Positions 1 to 7,142 of a stretch of DNA of 43,939 nucleotides are shown here, piece after piece. Each line of letters opens with the position of its first letter. Position 1 is the first letter of the stretch. Source of the stretch: Helicobacteraceae bacterium CG2_30_36_10. GTDB lineage: Bacteria > Campylobacterota > Campylobacteria > Campylobacterales > Sulfurimonadaceae. The translations under genes were made by a program, and so were the position numbers. The notes beneath the pieces were generated by a model, which was not told the origin of the DNA, searched no databases, and worked only from the letters and a program-made list of their open reading frames with translations. The stretch is from assembly GCA_001873135.1 (NCBI GenBank), contig MNYP01000143.1, positions 1 to 43,939 of the forward strand, written 5' to 3'.

Positions 1-162
1 CAAAGACCAGATAAATCCTGCCGGACCCATTATAAGAGGTACGATTGTAATTGATATTTTTTTTAATCGTAAAGATTCACTGTCTGTAGTTAAAACACCA
101 ATCTCAATGTATTTTATAAAATATTTTTTAAAAAAATTTGCAACTCTTATCATGATTTTCAT
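1..162 (-). CDS. Partial membrane protein, N-terminus only
   Basis: An open frame starts at the ATG at 160-162 and runs leftward off the window edge, giving about 54 residues with no stop. The N-terminus is basic (Lys and Arg among aromatic residues). After a short polar stretch (TTDSES) it enters a hydrophobic segment rich in Ile, Pro, Gly and Trp that looks like the first membrane helix. The family cannot be assigned from this fragment. A sensor or cyclase with an N-terminal membrane domain is possible but only a guess. The reading frame itself is moderately well supported by its composition and by the lack of any competing gene. Confidence 0.5.
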   Translation of the reverse strand, partial: MKIMIRVANFFKKYFIKYIEIGVLTTDSESLRLKKISITIVPLIMGPAGFIWSL

Positions 163-253
163 ACTGCCTTAGTACCATTTCTCTGTGACATTTATGTGAT
201 AATTGTATCATAAAAATTAATATTTTAGTTGTTATTTATAATAGAAATTTATA

Positions 254-748
254 TTAAATGTTCCTGTCATTGCGATGAAGCTTTTTATCTCTATGTACGG
301 AACCTCTCCAAAAATGGTTGACAGCCCAGTAAGCCAAAGATGAGACACTCACCGAATAAAAAAGTGTTCCAGTATAAAGGGGTATAAAAATATTATCTAA
401 ATTTTCACTAAACCATGCCAGCGTCATCTCAACGGGGGCCATCTCGGTGCCGAGAAAAAAAGCACCGGTCATGTACTCTGCATAATACATCAGCGGCATG
501 GTAAAAGGGTTGCTTAGCCAACATATAAGCAGTGCGATAGGTATGTTAAACCTGAAAAAAGGCATGAGAGCTAGTACCAAAGCCATCTGCATCGGCATGG
601 GTATAAAAGCTATGAAAACACCTATAAAAACTGCTCTTGAAACCATTCTTCTATTTGTTGAAAGGTACTCTCTAGGAATTTTGTATTTTTCTATAAATGC
701 TTTTAGTTTTTCACTTTTGCTTGTTTTTTTGAAAGTCTTTCTTATCAT
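254..748 (-). CDS. DUF2062 family small membrane protein
   Basis: This 164-residue protein has the DUF2062 pattern: a basic N-terminus of about 35 residues, a hydrophobic segment with a Pro-Met-Gln motif (FIPMPMQM), a second segment, and the family hallmark WLSNPFTMPLMYY near residues 78-90. A further hydrophobic stretch lies near residues 122-145, and the tail is basic. At least two to three membrane helices are expected in the inner membrane. The biochemical role of the family is unknown. The gene runs away from the divergently placed helicase gene at 850, so the spacer between them (749-849) should hold both promoters. Confidence 0.85.
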   Translation of the reverse strand: MIRKTFKKTSKSEKLKAFIEKYKIPREYLSTNRRMVSRAVFIGVFIAFIPMPMQMALVLALMPFFRFNIPIALLICWLSNPFTMPLMYYAEYMTGAFFLGTEMAPVEMTLAWFSENLDNIFIPLYTGTLFYSVSVSSLAYWAVNHFWRGSVHRDKKLHRNDRNI

Positions 749-849
749 TTTATATTCTTGTATTAATGTATAGCGATTATATCAATAAGCAACTTATATT
801 TTTAATAATATGCTAAAATTCCACATATATTTTATGAGGTTGTTTATTT

Positions 850-2124
850 ATGTCATTTGAAAAATTAGGGCTTATTAAGCCATTGCTAGGAGCTATAGGC
901 GAATTAGGCTATAAACATCCTACGACTATCCAAAAAAGAGCTATACCTTTAGTGTTGGCCAAAAGTGACGTATTTGCTACTGCACAAACGGGAACGGGTA
1001 AAACTGCAGCGTTTGGACTTCCGATTTTGCAAAAACTTAGAAATACTGAGGGGACCCAGGAGAGAGCGGTACGGGCTGTTATTTTGTCACCTACAAGAGA
1101 ACTCTCTATCCAAATATTTGAAGACATTACAGGCTTTGCAAAACACATGAGTGTGAATTGTGCTGTTTTAGTCGGCGGTAAAGACATTGTTGCCCAGCAG
1201 CGAGAGCTAAAAAAAGGCGTTGACATAATCATAGCAACTCCGGGACGATTTTTAGAGCATGTGGAATCAGGTCTTGATATCTCTCATATAGAAATTTTTG
1301 TACTCGATGAAGCAGACAGAATGCTCGATATGGGTTTTGCAAAGGAAATAAGAAGGGTTCATCCGCTTTTACCAAAACGCCACCAAACGCTTCTGTTCTC
1401 AGCAACATACAGTGACAAGGTGAGAAAACTCTCAAAACTTGTTCTTACCAAACCGGCTTTTGTAGAAACTTCTAAGAAAAATTCAACTGTTGACACCATA
1501 AACCAGATTGCTTATTTGGTCGATACCCAGAGGAAAGCTGCACTTTTAGCTTATCTTATCGGCTCTAGAAATTATCCGCAGGTTTTAGTTTTTACAAGAA
1601 CAAAAGCAAGTGCAGATGTGCTTGTGCTTGAACTGAAAAAAGATGGTTTGAAGTGCGGCATCATCCACGGTGACAAAACACAGGCAAACAGACTTAAAAC
1701 ACTTACTCAGTTTAAAGAGGGTGAAATAAGAGTTTTAGTTGCTACAGATATAGCATCACGCGGTTTGGACATAGAGAATCTCCCTTATGTTATAAACTAC
1801 GAACTCCCTGCAGTTGCTGAAGATTATATTCACAGAGTAGGACGAACAGGGCGTGCAGGACGAAATGGCGAGGCTATTTCTCTTATAGATATTTATGAAA
1901 AATATGATATTAAAGAGATAGAGAAATTGATTGGTCTAAAAATAGAGCAACAAACAGTAGACGGCTTTGAGCCGGATCCGACTATTAGAAGATTGGATCA
2001 AGATGAGTTTAAAGCAAAGAGTGAACATAAAAAAGCAGAAGTGAAGCATGTGAAAAAACCGACTAAGACTCCTTTTGTAAAGCCTACTTCAAAGAAAAAA
2101 AGAAAGACTACTAAGAGAGATTAA
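850..2124 (+). CDS. rhlE: DEAD-box ATP-dependent RNA helicase, RhlE-like
   Basis: This 424-residue protein contains all the DEAD-box motifs in order: a Q motif near residues 20-32, AQTGTGKT (45-52), PTREL (81-85), TPGR (130-133), DEAD (153-156), SAT (184-186), ATDIASRGLD (about 298-307) and HRVGRTGR (328-335). The last 45 residues are Lys-rich and probably bind RNA. It should unwind short RNA duplexes using ATP in ribosome assembly or mRNA decay; RhlE is the nearest named class. An extended -10 element (TGCTAAAAT, 811-819) precedes it. The stop codon abuts the end of the convergent cupin gene with no spacer, so the two transcripts should overlap. One partial copy of the GGCATGTGGAA-type motif lies inside at 1257-1266. 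Confidence 0.93.
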   Translation: MSFEKLGLIKPLLGAIGELGYKHPTTIQKRAIPLVLAKSDVFATAQTGTGKTAAFGLPILQKLRNTEGTQERAVRAVILSPTRELSIQIFEDITGFAKHMSVNCAVLVGGKDIVAQQRELKKGVDIIIATPGRFLEHVESGLDISHIEIFVLDEADRMLDMGFAKEIRRVHPLLPKRHQTLLFSATYSDKVRKLSKLVLTKPAFVETSKKNSTVDTINQIAYLVDTQRKAALLAYLIGSRNYPQVLVFTRTKASADVLVLELKKDGLKCGIIHGDKTQANRLKTLTQFKEGEIRVLVATDIASRGLDIENLPYVINYELPAVAEDYIHRVGRTGRAGRNGEAISLIDIYEKYDIKEIEKLIGLKIEQQTVDGFEPDPTIRRLDQDEFKAKSEHKKAEVKHVKKPTKTPFVKPTSKKKRKTTKRD

Positions 2125-2445
2125 TCAGGAATAATGGACTGCCAGCCAGATAGTTTTACTCTGGGGAGTTGTCCATGAAACTTTATGTCTAGTATGTGCC
2201 GGTATATTTATATAGTCGCCACTTTTAAGCTTTACATCTTTACCGCTCTCAAAACTTAAAATCGCTTTACCTTGAAGTATAATCACCCATTCATGATTCT
2301 CTTGGTCATACCATTCATTCTCAGCAGAGTTGTGTCCATTTGAGACAATCCGCTCTATTTTCAAGCCATCTCTACAAAGCAACTCTTCAAATAACTCTTC
2401 TTTGACTTGTGATGGAATATCTTTAAATATATTTGATGTTTTCAT
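2125..2445 (-). CDS. Small single-domain cupin protein
   Basis: This 106-residue protein is a single cupin barrel. The first cupin motif appears around HEWVIILQGKAIL (near residues 51-63). The second is the Gly-Asp turn (LKSGDYINIPAHTRHKV, near residues 73-89), which includes two His residues suited to metal binding. No DNA-binding domain or other fusion is present. Proteins of this size are common in Campylobacterota, and their substrate is unknown. The gene is convergent with the helicase gene and ends directly against it. Its start is 36 bases from the start of the divergent pseudouridine synthase gene. Confidence 0.8.
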   Translation of the reverse strand: MKTSNIFKDIPSQVKEELFEELLCRDGLKIERIVSNGHNSAENEWYDQENHEWVIILQGKAILSFESGKDVKLKSGDYINIPAHTRHKVSWTTPQSKTIWLAVHYS

Positions 2446-2478
2446 TCTTTTATTATATACGAAAAACGGTATTATTTT

Positions 2479-2490
2479 GGCATGTGGAAT
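2479..2490 (+). repeat. GGCATGTGGAA motif copy at truC start
   Basis: Exact GGCATGTGGAAT. It straddles the truC initiation codon (ATG at 2482), so it supplies the first codons Met-Trp-Asn. Confidence 0.8.
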
Positions 2491-3225
2491 AATTATGAAT
2501 TAGAGATTTTATACAAAGATGAAAGCCTTGTCGCCATAAACAAACCCTCGGGGCTTTTAGTGCATAAGTCCATGATAGATAAGCATGAGATATATTTTGC
2601 TAATAAGATGCTGCGTGATCAAATAGCTCAATGGGTTTATCCTGTTCACAGGCTTGACAAACCAACGTCGGGAGTACTGCTCTTTGCCCTTAACAAAGAT
2701 ACGGCAAGAGTAATGTCCAAGCAGTTTAAAGAGCATACTATTGAAAAAACTTATTTGGCTGTTGTCCGAGGCTATCCAGAGGAGAGTGGCATAATAGAGT
2801 ATGCTTTAAGCGTGAAACTAGACAAGATTGCAGACAAAGATTCAAGTGAAGAAAAAGAAGCCCAGAGTGCTGTGACTGAGTATAAACGACTTGGCAGTGT
2901 TGAACTTCCACATGCCATAGGCAAATATGAGACTACCCGCTATTCACTTGTAAAACTTCTGCCAAAAACTGGACGAAAACACCAGTTACGCAGGCATATG
3001 AAACATATCTCTCATCATATTTTAGGTGATACAAAATATGGCAGGGGAGAGCATAATAAATTTATAAGAGAAAAATTTGATTGTCACAGATTACTCTTGC
3101 ATGCCCACTCATTGAAGTTTACCCATCCATATAGAGATGAGACAGTTGTTATAAAAGCAGAAGTGGATGAGACTTTTAACTCAATTTTTAAGAATTTTTC
3201 TTGGGATAGAATAAAGTTGGAGTAA
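2482..3225 (+). CDS. truC: tRNA pseudouridine synthase C (RluA family)
   Basis: This 247-residue RluA-family synthase has the catalytic motif HRLDKPTSG (residues 56-64, Asp59 the nucleophile). Its N-terminus (EILYKDESLVAINKPSGLLV) matches TruC, the enzyme that makes pseudouridine at position 65 of certain tRNAs. Length agrees with the roughly 260-residue E. coli enzyme, and there is no S4 domain, which fits TruC. The start codon sits inside a copy of the GGCATGTGGAAT motif (2479-2490), so that element overlaps initiation. A second copy at 2906-2916 encodes Leu-Pro-His-Ala in a segment that looks like a surface insertion. No clear ribosome binding site is visible, so a leaderless or weakly initiated mRNA is possible. 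Confidence 0.88.
   Translation: MWNNYELEILYKDESLVAINKPSGLLVHKSMIDKHEIYFANKMLRDQIAQWVYPVHRLDKPTSGVLLFALNKDTARVMSKQFKEHTIEKTYLAVVRGYPEESGIIEYALSVKLDKIADKDSSEEKEAQSAVTEYKRLGSVELPHAIGKYETTRYSLVKLLPKTGRKHQLRRHMKHISHHILGDTKYGRGEHNKFIREKFDCHRLLLHAHSLKFTHPYRDETVVIKAEVDETFNSIFKNFSWDRIKLE
2906..2916 (-). repeat. GGCATGTGGAA motif copy inside truC
   Basis: Exact 11-mer on the minus strand, read in truC as Leu-Pro-His-Ala. Confidence 0.8.
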
Positions 3226-3282
3226 AAAGAGTGTTATATGATTGGCACTAGACTTTGAACTTGAAAGTAAATATTTTAGGGG

Positions 3283-3357
3283 TGGCTCCGAATACTGGAT
3301 TCGAACCAGTGACCAAGTGATTAACAGTCACCTACTCTACCGCTGAGCTAATTCGGA
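3283..3357 (-). tRNA. tRNA-Asn (GTT), second copy in transcription order
   Basis: The reverse complement folds as a 75-nt tRNA. The 7-bp acceptor stem is TCCGAAT/ATTCGGA with discriminator G and an encoded CCA. The D-arm carries AGCTCAGCGGTAGAG, the anticodon is GTT within CTGTTAATC, and the T-loop is GGTTCGAATCC. It is identical to the neighbouring copy at 3389-3463 and lies 31 bases downstream of it, so both are probably cut from one precursor. Confidence 0.96.
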
Positions 3358-3388
3358 TTGTGATAAAAAGTTGTAAGTTTCAAATAAA

Positions 3389-3463
3389 TGGCTCCGAATA
3401 CTGGATTCGAACCAGTGACCAAGTGATTAACAGTCACCTACTCTACCGCTGAGCTAATTCGGA
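3389..3463 (-). tRNA. tRNA-Asn (GTT), promoter-proximal copy
   Basis: Same sequence as the tRNA at 3283-3357: 75 nt, encoded CCA, anticodon GTT. Identity covers 77 bases (3389-3465 against 3283-3359) and stops at the gene ends, as expected for a simple tandem duplication. A consensus promoter lies just upstream on the minus strand. Confidence 0.96.
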
Positions 3464-3480
3464 TTATTTATTGAGCCGAA

Positions 3481-3509
3481 ATTATACTTTATGAGACCCT
3501 AAAAGTCAA
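3481..3509 (-). promoter_or_regulatory. Sigma-70 promoter of the tRNA-Asn pair
   Basis: On the minus strand, TTGACT (3504-3509) is followed by exactly 17 bases and TATAAT (3481-3486). This is a near-perfect housekeeping promoter, placed about 18 bases upstream of the first tRNA-Asn. Confidence 0.88.
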
Positions 3510-3519
3510 GCTATTTAGG

Positions 3520-4452
3520 CTAGTTCTTACGTTTTCTTTTTATGTTGGCATGTGGAATTAAAAATTCCAGATTTCCAACTCTTTTTTTTACGATTTGCTC
3601 TTCATTTATGAGTCTGTTTAGGCTTATTTTACTCTCTTCATCAAAAAGTAGATTTATATCATCCATCGTTAAAGGTCTTTTGTCTAATGTGTTGAGTATA
3701 TCGTCATCACTATAGTAAGCGTTGTTGGGCTCGGCGTGAACTCTTGAGGCTATATGTATTGGTAAAGAGTTGTTAAACATTAAAGAGATGTCGTGGAGTT
3801 CTTTATAGCTTATTCCCATAACTGGATAGGCTGGAGGTCTGTCTATGGTTCCTAGGTCTATTCTTGTGCAGTTTAGCGTCATTAATATATTGTTTAGTTT
3901 AGCGACTTCTTCTACAGTATCGTTTAGTCCGTGCACGAAAAGTATTTCTATAAAAAGTTTCCCTTTATAAACTTTACTGAACTCTTGCACTTTTTGTACA
4001 ACTTCTTCTATCTTTATACTCTCATGCGGTCTGTCAATCTTTTTGAAAATATCACTGCTGATGGCGTCAAGAGAGAGTTTTACCCAGTCAAGTTTTAAGA
4101 GGGTATTAAAAACTTTTTCATCAACCAAGGCAGCACTGTTTGTAAGGATGAGAGTTTGGGTGTTGTTTTTGATTTTATCTATTTCATCTATGAGTTGGCT
4201 CAGGTGAGGGTAGAGTGATGGTTCACCGTTAGCAGTAAGGGTTATGACATCTATTTTTGTGCTTAAGTGATTTTTTAACTCTTTAATAATCTCATTAACT
4301 TCTACAACTTGCGTCTGTTTGTCTACTGTTGCCGTTGGGGCTAGTTCACAGTAAAGGCAGTCAAAGTTACACTGTTTGGCGGAAGGAGAGAGATCTATGC
4401 CCAAAGATGTTCCAAAGCGACGAGAATTTACGGGACCGAAAATTATTTGCAT
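3520..4452 (-). CDS. Radical SAM protein, COG0731-like
   Basis: This 310-residue protein carries the radical SAM cluster motif with Cys28, Cys32 and Cys35 (QCNFDCLYC), preceded by FGPVNSRRFGTSLGIDLSP. That N-terminus is typical of the COG0731-like group of radical SAM proteins. The Gly-Glu-Pro motif (TANGEPSLYP) follows near residue 75. The last 60 residues look like a small winged-helix segment. It should bind a [4Fe-4S] cluster and cleave S-adenosylmethionine; the substrate is unknown. It lies 62 bases downstream of hemE on the same strand, separated by the motif hairpin at 4479-4504. A motif copy near its 3' end (3547-3557) encodes Ile-Pro-His-Ala in the C-terminal tail. Confidence 0.85.
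   Translation of the reverse strand: MQIIFGPVNSRRFGTSLGIDLSPSAKQCNFDCLYCELAPTATVDKQTQVVEVNEIIKELKNHLSTKIDVITLTANGEPSLYPHLSQLIDEIDKIKNNTQTLILTNSAALVDEKVFNTLLKLDWVKLSLDAISSDIFKKIDRPHESIKIEEVVQKVQEFSKVYKGKLFIEILFVHGLNDTVEEVAKLNNILMTLNCTRIDLGTIDRPPAYPVMGISYKELHDISLMFNNSLPIHIASRVHAEPNNAYYSDDDILNTLDKRPLTMDDINLLFDEESKISLNRLINEEQIVKKRVGNLEFLIPHANIKRKRKN
3547..3559 (+). repeat. GGCATGTGGAA motif copy in radical SAM gene tail
   Basis: Exact GGCATGTGGAATT. Read on the minus strand it encodes Ile-Pro-His-Ala, about ten codons before the stop, just before a basic C-terminal tail. Confidence 0.8.
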
Positions 4453-4478
4453 ACGTTATTTCCATGTTTTTGGGTGCT

Positions 4479-4504
4479 GGCATGTGGATTGGTTTCCACA
4501 TGCC
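4479..4504. terminator. Motif-pair hairpin after hemE
   Basis: Two inverted copies of the motif, GGCATGTGGA (4479-4488) and TCCACATGCC (4495-4504), form a perfect 10-bp stem with a 6-base loop. It lies 10 bases past the hemE stop codon. There is no clear T-run on the outgoing side, so termination may be partial. The arrangement resembles the paired uptake-sequence terminators of Neisseria. Confidence 0.7.
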
Positions 4505-4514
4505 AAGAGGCGGA

Positions 4515-5549
4515 TTAGATTTTTGTGCTTACTCTGTGACATTCGTTTATAAAGTGTATTGCATTTTCAACAGGAACATCGGGAAGAATTCCGTGTCCAA
4601 GGTTAAAGATATGGCGTTTGCCTTGCATAGTCTCTTGAATCACCTCTACACATTTAGTCGTAGCTTCTTTGGAGTAGAGACGGCATGGCTCCATGTTTCC
4701 TTGAAGAACATATTTGTCACCAAGTTTTTCTTTTGCCAAAGCCATCGGGGTTGACCAGTCAACACCGAAAACATCAAAGTTTCCGTAGACTTTGTCTAAA
4801 AATGCGGGGATTCCTTTTGGGAAGATGATGATAGGGATGTTTGGATGCTTCTCTTTTAGATAGTCTGCAATTTCTATCATATATTTCCAAGAAAATTCAT
4901 CATACATTCCCGGTTCAATCGCCGCCGCCCAAGAGTCAAAAATCTGAACTACATCTATGCCGGCTTCTATCTGTTTTTCCATATAGAGTTTTACAACTTC
5001 GGTTACTTTTGCGAGTATCTTGTGTAAAAGGGCAGGGTTTGAGTACATCATCTTTTTACAAACATTGTAAGTTTTTGTGCCCTCTCCCTCTATCATATAT
5101 GTTGCCAACGTCCAAGGAGCACCCGTAAAACCGATAAGGGCTTTGTCCTGTGCCAACTCTTGTTTTACAAGCTTAATGGTCTCATACACATAGGTTAGTT
5201 TTGACGCTGCCTCTTCACCGCCTATGAGTCTTTCAAGGTCAGCTTCAGTTGCGATAGGGTCATTAAATTTTGGTCCAGAGCCCGATATAAACTCTAAATC
5301 CATACCCATCTCATCGGGAATAACTAAGATGTCACTAAAGATAATGGCGGCATCTACCCCGACAATATCGACTGGCTGAAGTGTTACTTCGCAAGCTTTT
5401 TTAGGGTCATGGCAAAGGTTTAAAAAGTTGCCTGTCTCGGCTCTTACAGCTTTGTACTGTGGAAGGTAACGACCCGCTTGTCTCATCATCCAAACCGGAG
5501 TGTAGGGAGTCTCTTTTCCCAAACATGCATCTACAAATATTTTACTCAA
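4515..5549 (-). CDS. hemE: Uroporphyrinogen decarboxylase
   Basis: This 344-residue enzyme removes four carboxyl groups from uroporphyrinogen III to give coproporphyrinogen III in cytosolic heme biosynthesis. The signature is [15 protein letters not shown], with RQAGRYLP at residues 23-30, and the second conserved block [13 protein letters not shown] follows near residue 143. The C-terminal block [16 protein letters not shown] is intact. The length is normal for the family. The start codon is TTG at 5547-5549, supported by a GGAT ribosome binding site a few bases upstream; no ATG fits. It is 26 bases downstream of the YqhA-like gene and probably cotranscribed with it. Confidence 0.95.
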   Translation of the reverse strand: MSKIFVDACLGKETPYTPVWMMRQAGRYLPQYKAVRAETGNFLNLCHDPKKACEVTLQPVDIVGVDAAIIFSDILVIPDEMGMDLEFISGSGPKFNDPIATEADLERLIGGEEAASKLTYVYETIKLVKQELAQDKALIGFTGAPWTLATYMIEGEGTKTYNVCKKMMYSNPALLHKILAKVTEVVKLYMEKQIEAGIDVVQIFDSWAAAIEPGMYDEFSWKYMIEIADYLKEKHPNIPIIIFPKGIPAFLDKVYGNFDVFGVDWSTPMALAKEKLGDKYVLQGNMEPCRLYSKEATTKCVEVIQETMQGKRHIFNLGHGILPDVPVENAIHFINECHRVSTKI

Positions 5550-5575
5550 ATTAAATCCTTTATTTTATTAAAAAG

Positions 5576-6094
5576 TTAGTGCGCTTTTCCTACTTTACTT
5601 AAAAAGTATAAACCAACTGAAACAGCTGTTATAGAAAAGGCAAGATAAAGCAAGTCTAGTGCACCGACATAGTTGGTGTGTCCTACTTTTTGAAAAAATC
5701 CTACAACTAAAACCATTACAATTACTTTGGAGATTTTAACTTTAAGCTGATCAAGAGAGTGAATCGCCAAAAGTTGATTTTCCTGACCATTTGAATCCTT
5801 AGCTGCATCTATTTCTGAGATAAAGAGTTCGTAAAGTCCAAAAGAAAAAAGTAACATAACTACACCAATTAGGTACAAATCAACCGCGCCGATTATTCCA
5901 CCAACAACATCTTCGTGAAAATTTTCAGGATGCGCATGTGTCATGTAGGTATTTATAACGAATTTAGCTGTCTCATATACGTCATAACTTGCTACAATAA
6001 ATAAAATTACAGCTCCGATAAGACCAAAAACTACAGCAAGAATAATAATGAATCGTGAATTCCAAAGAGTGTTTTCAAATATTTTTTCTAACAT
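5576..6094 (-). CDS. UPF0114 (YqhA-like) membrane protein
   Basis: This 172-residue protein has the UPF0114/YqhA pattern. An N-terminal segment ENTLWNSRFIIILAVVFGL leads into the first helix. A second helix (DLYLIGVVMLLFSFGLYELF) contains the conserved LFSFGLYELF motif, and two helices near the C-terminus bring the total to about four. An acidic, His-containing loop (residues 52-63) lies between helices 1 and 2. The function of the family is unknown. Its ATG directly abuts the asd stop codon with no gap, so it is translationally coupled to asd in the leftward operon. Confidence 0.85.
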   Translation of the reverse strand: MLEKIFENTLWNSRFIIILAVVFGLIGAVILFIVASYDVYETAKFVINTYMTHAHPENFHEDVVGGIIGAVDLYLIGVVMLLFSFGLYELFISEIDAAKDSNGQENQLLAIHSLDQLKVKISKVIVMVLVVGFFQKVGHTNYVGALDLLYLAFSITAVSVGLYFLSKVGKAH

Positions 6095-7129
6095 CTATTT
6101 TTCGCCTTCCATCTCTACCCATTTTTGAGCAATACGAACAGCATTTGTAGCCGCCCCGACTCTTAAGTTGTCAGCCACAACAAACATATGAAGCATATTT
6201 TTTCTATATGTGTCATTTCTGATACGACCGATAAAAGTCTGGTTCATCTCAACACAAGTAGTCGGCATTGGGTATAAGCTCTCTGAGGGCTCGTCAAGAA
6301 TCACTATATTTGGAGCACGTGACAAAATGTCTCTCGCTTCATTAGCATCTACATCGCTCTCAAAAGTAAGTGTCAGTGCTTCAGAGTGACCGCGAAGAAC
6401 AGGAACTCGAACACAAGTTGCACTTACTTCGATGTTTTTATGCATGATTTTAGTCGTCTCATTTACCATCTTCATCTCCTCCTTAGTGTATCCGTTTTCC
6501 AGAAACAGATCAATTTGAGGGATTACGTTTAGAGCGATTTGATGAGGGAATTTTTTGTGCTCTGATTCGCTGAGTTTAAAAGCAAAGAAGTCTTGCATCT
6601 GAGTCACTAACTCCTCCATCGCACTTTTTCCGCCACCGGAAGTAGCTTGGTAAGTAGCAACATCGACCCTTATGAGACCATAAGCATCATCTAAAGGTTT
6701 TAAGGCTTGAACCATTTGGATGGTTGAACAGTTTGGGTTAGAAATAATTCCCGTCTCTCTCCATTTGGAGATATCTTGGGGGTTTACCTCCGGTACAACC
6801 AAAGGAACTTTTGGATCCATACGAAAGTGTGAAGTGTTGTCGATGACAACAGCTCCGGCTTCAACTGCAAAAGCCGCATATGCAGCACTTACGTCGCCGC
6901 CGGCACTAAAGAGAGCTATATCTATCTCCTCCTCTTCAAAAACAGTGTTTGTTAACTCTACAATTGGAATCTCTTTGCCGTTAAACTCTACACTTTTTCC
7001 AAGGCTTCTTGAACTTGCAAGAGGCACTAACTTATTGAGTGGAAAATCGATTTCTCCTAAAACAGCTAAAATCTCTTCCCCAACTGCGCCATTTGCTCCA
7101 ACTACTGCTACATTATACTTTCTTGCCAT
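6095..7129 (-). CDS. asd: Aspartate-semialdehyde dehydrogenase
   Basis: This 344-residue NADP-dependent enzyme converts aspartyl phosphate to aspartate semialdehyde, the branch point to lysine, diaminopimelate, threonine and methionine. The nucleotide-binding loop GANGAVG is at residues 11-17. The active-site motif SNPNCSTIQ has the catalytic cysteine at position 134. The motif GGGKSAMEEL follows near residue 165 and the C-terminal VRVPVLRGHSE motif is present. It follows flgR by 13 bases in the same operon. The gyrA-flgPQR-asd order is the one I recall from Campylobacter jejuni. Confidence 0.95.
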   Translation of the reverse strand: MARKYNVAVVGANGAVGEEILAVLGEIDFPLNKLVPLASSRSLGKSVEFNGKEIPIVELTNTVFEEEEIDIALFSAGGDVSAAYAAFAVEAGAVVIDNTSHFRMDPKVPLVVPEVNPQDISKWRETGIISNPNCSTIQMVQALKPLDDAYGLIRVDVATYQATSGGGKSAMEELVTQMQDFFAFKLSESEHKKFPHQIALNVIPQIDLFLENGYTKEEMKMVNETTKIMHKNIEVSATCVRVPVLRGHSEALTLTFESDVDANEARDILSRAPNIVILDEPSESLYPMPTTCVEMNQTFIGRIRNDTYRKNMLHMFVVADNLRVGAATNAVRIAQKWVEMEGEK

Positions 7130-7142
7130 CTGCCTATTTCCC

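Noticed and set aside
1-162. Naming the partial left-edge gene as an adenylate cyclase or sensor
   Set aside because: About 54 residues with one hydrophobic segment are too little to name a family.
1257-1266. GCATGTGGAA in the helicase gene, GCATGTGGA at 19005 and CATGTGGAATT at 43073 as full motif copies
   Set aside because: Each lacks at least one base of the 9-mer core. They may be decayed copies or chance, so they are not counted.
3283-3465. Repeated tRNA-Asn as attachment sites of an integrated element
   Set aside because: Only 29 bases separate the two copies and no integrase or foreign genes are near. A simple tandem duplication explains them.
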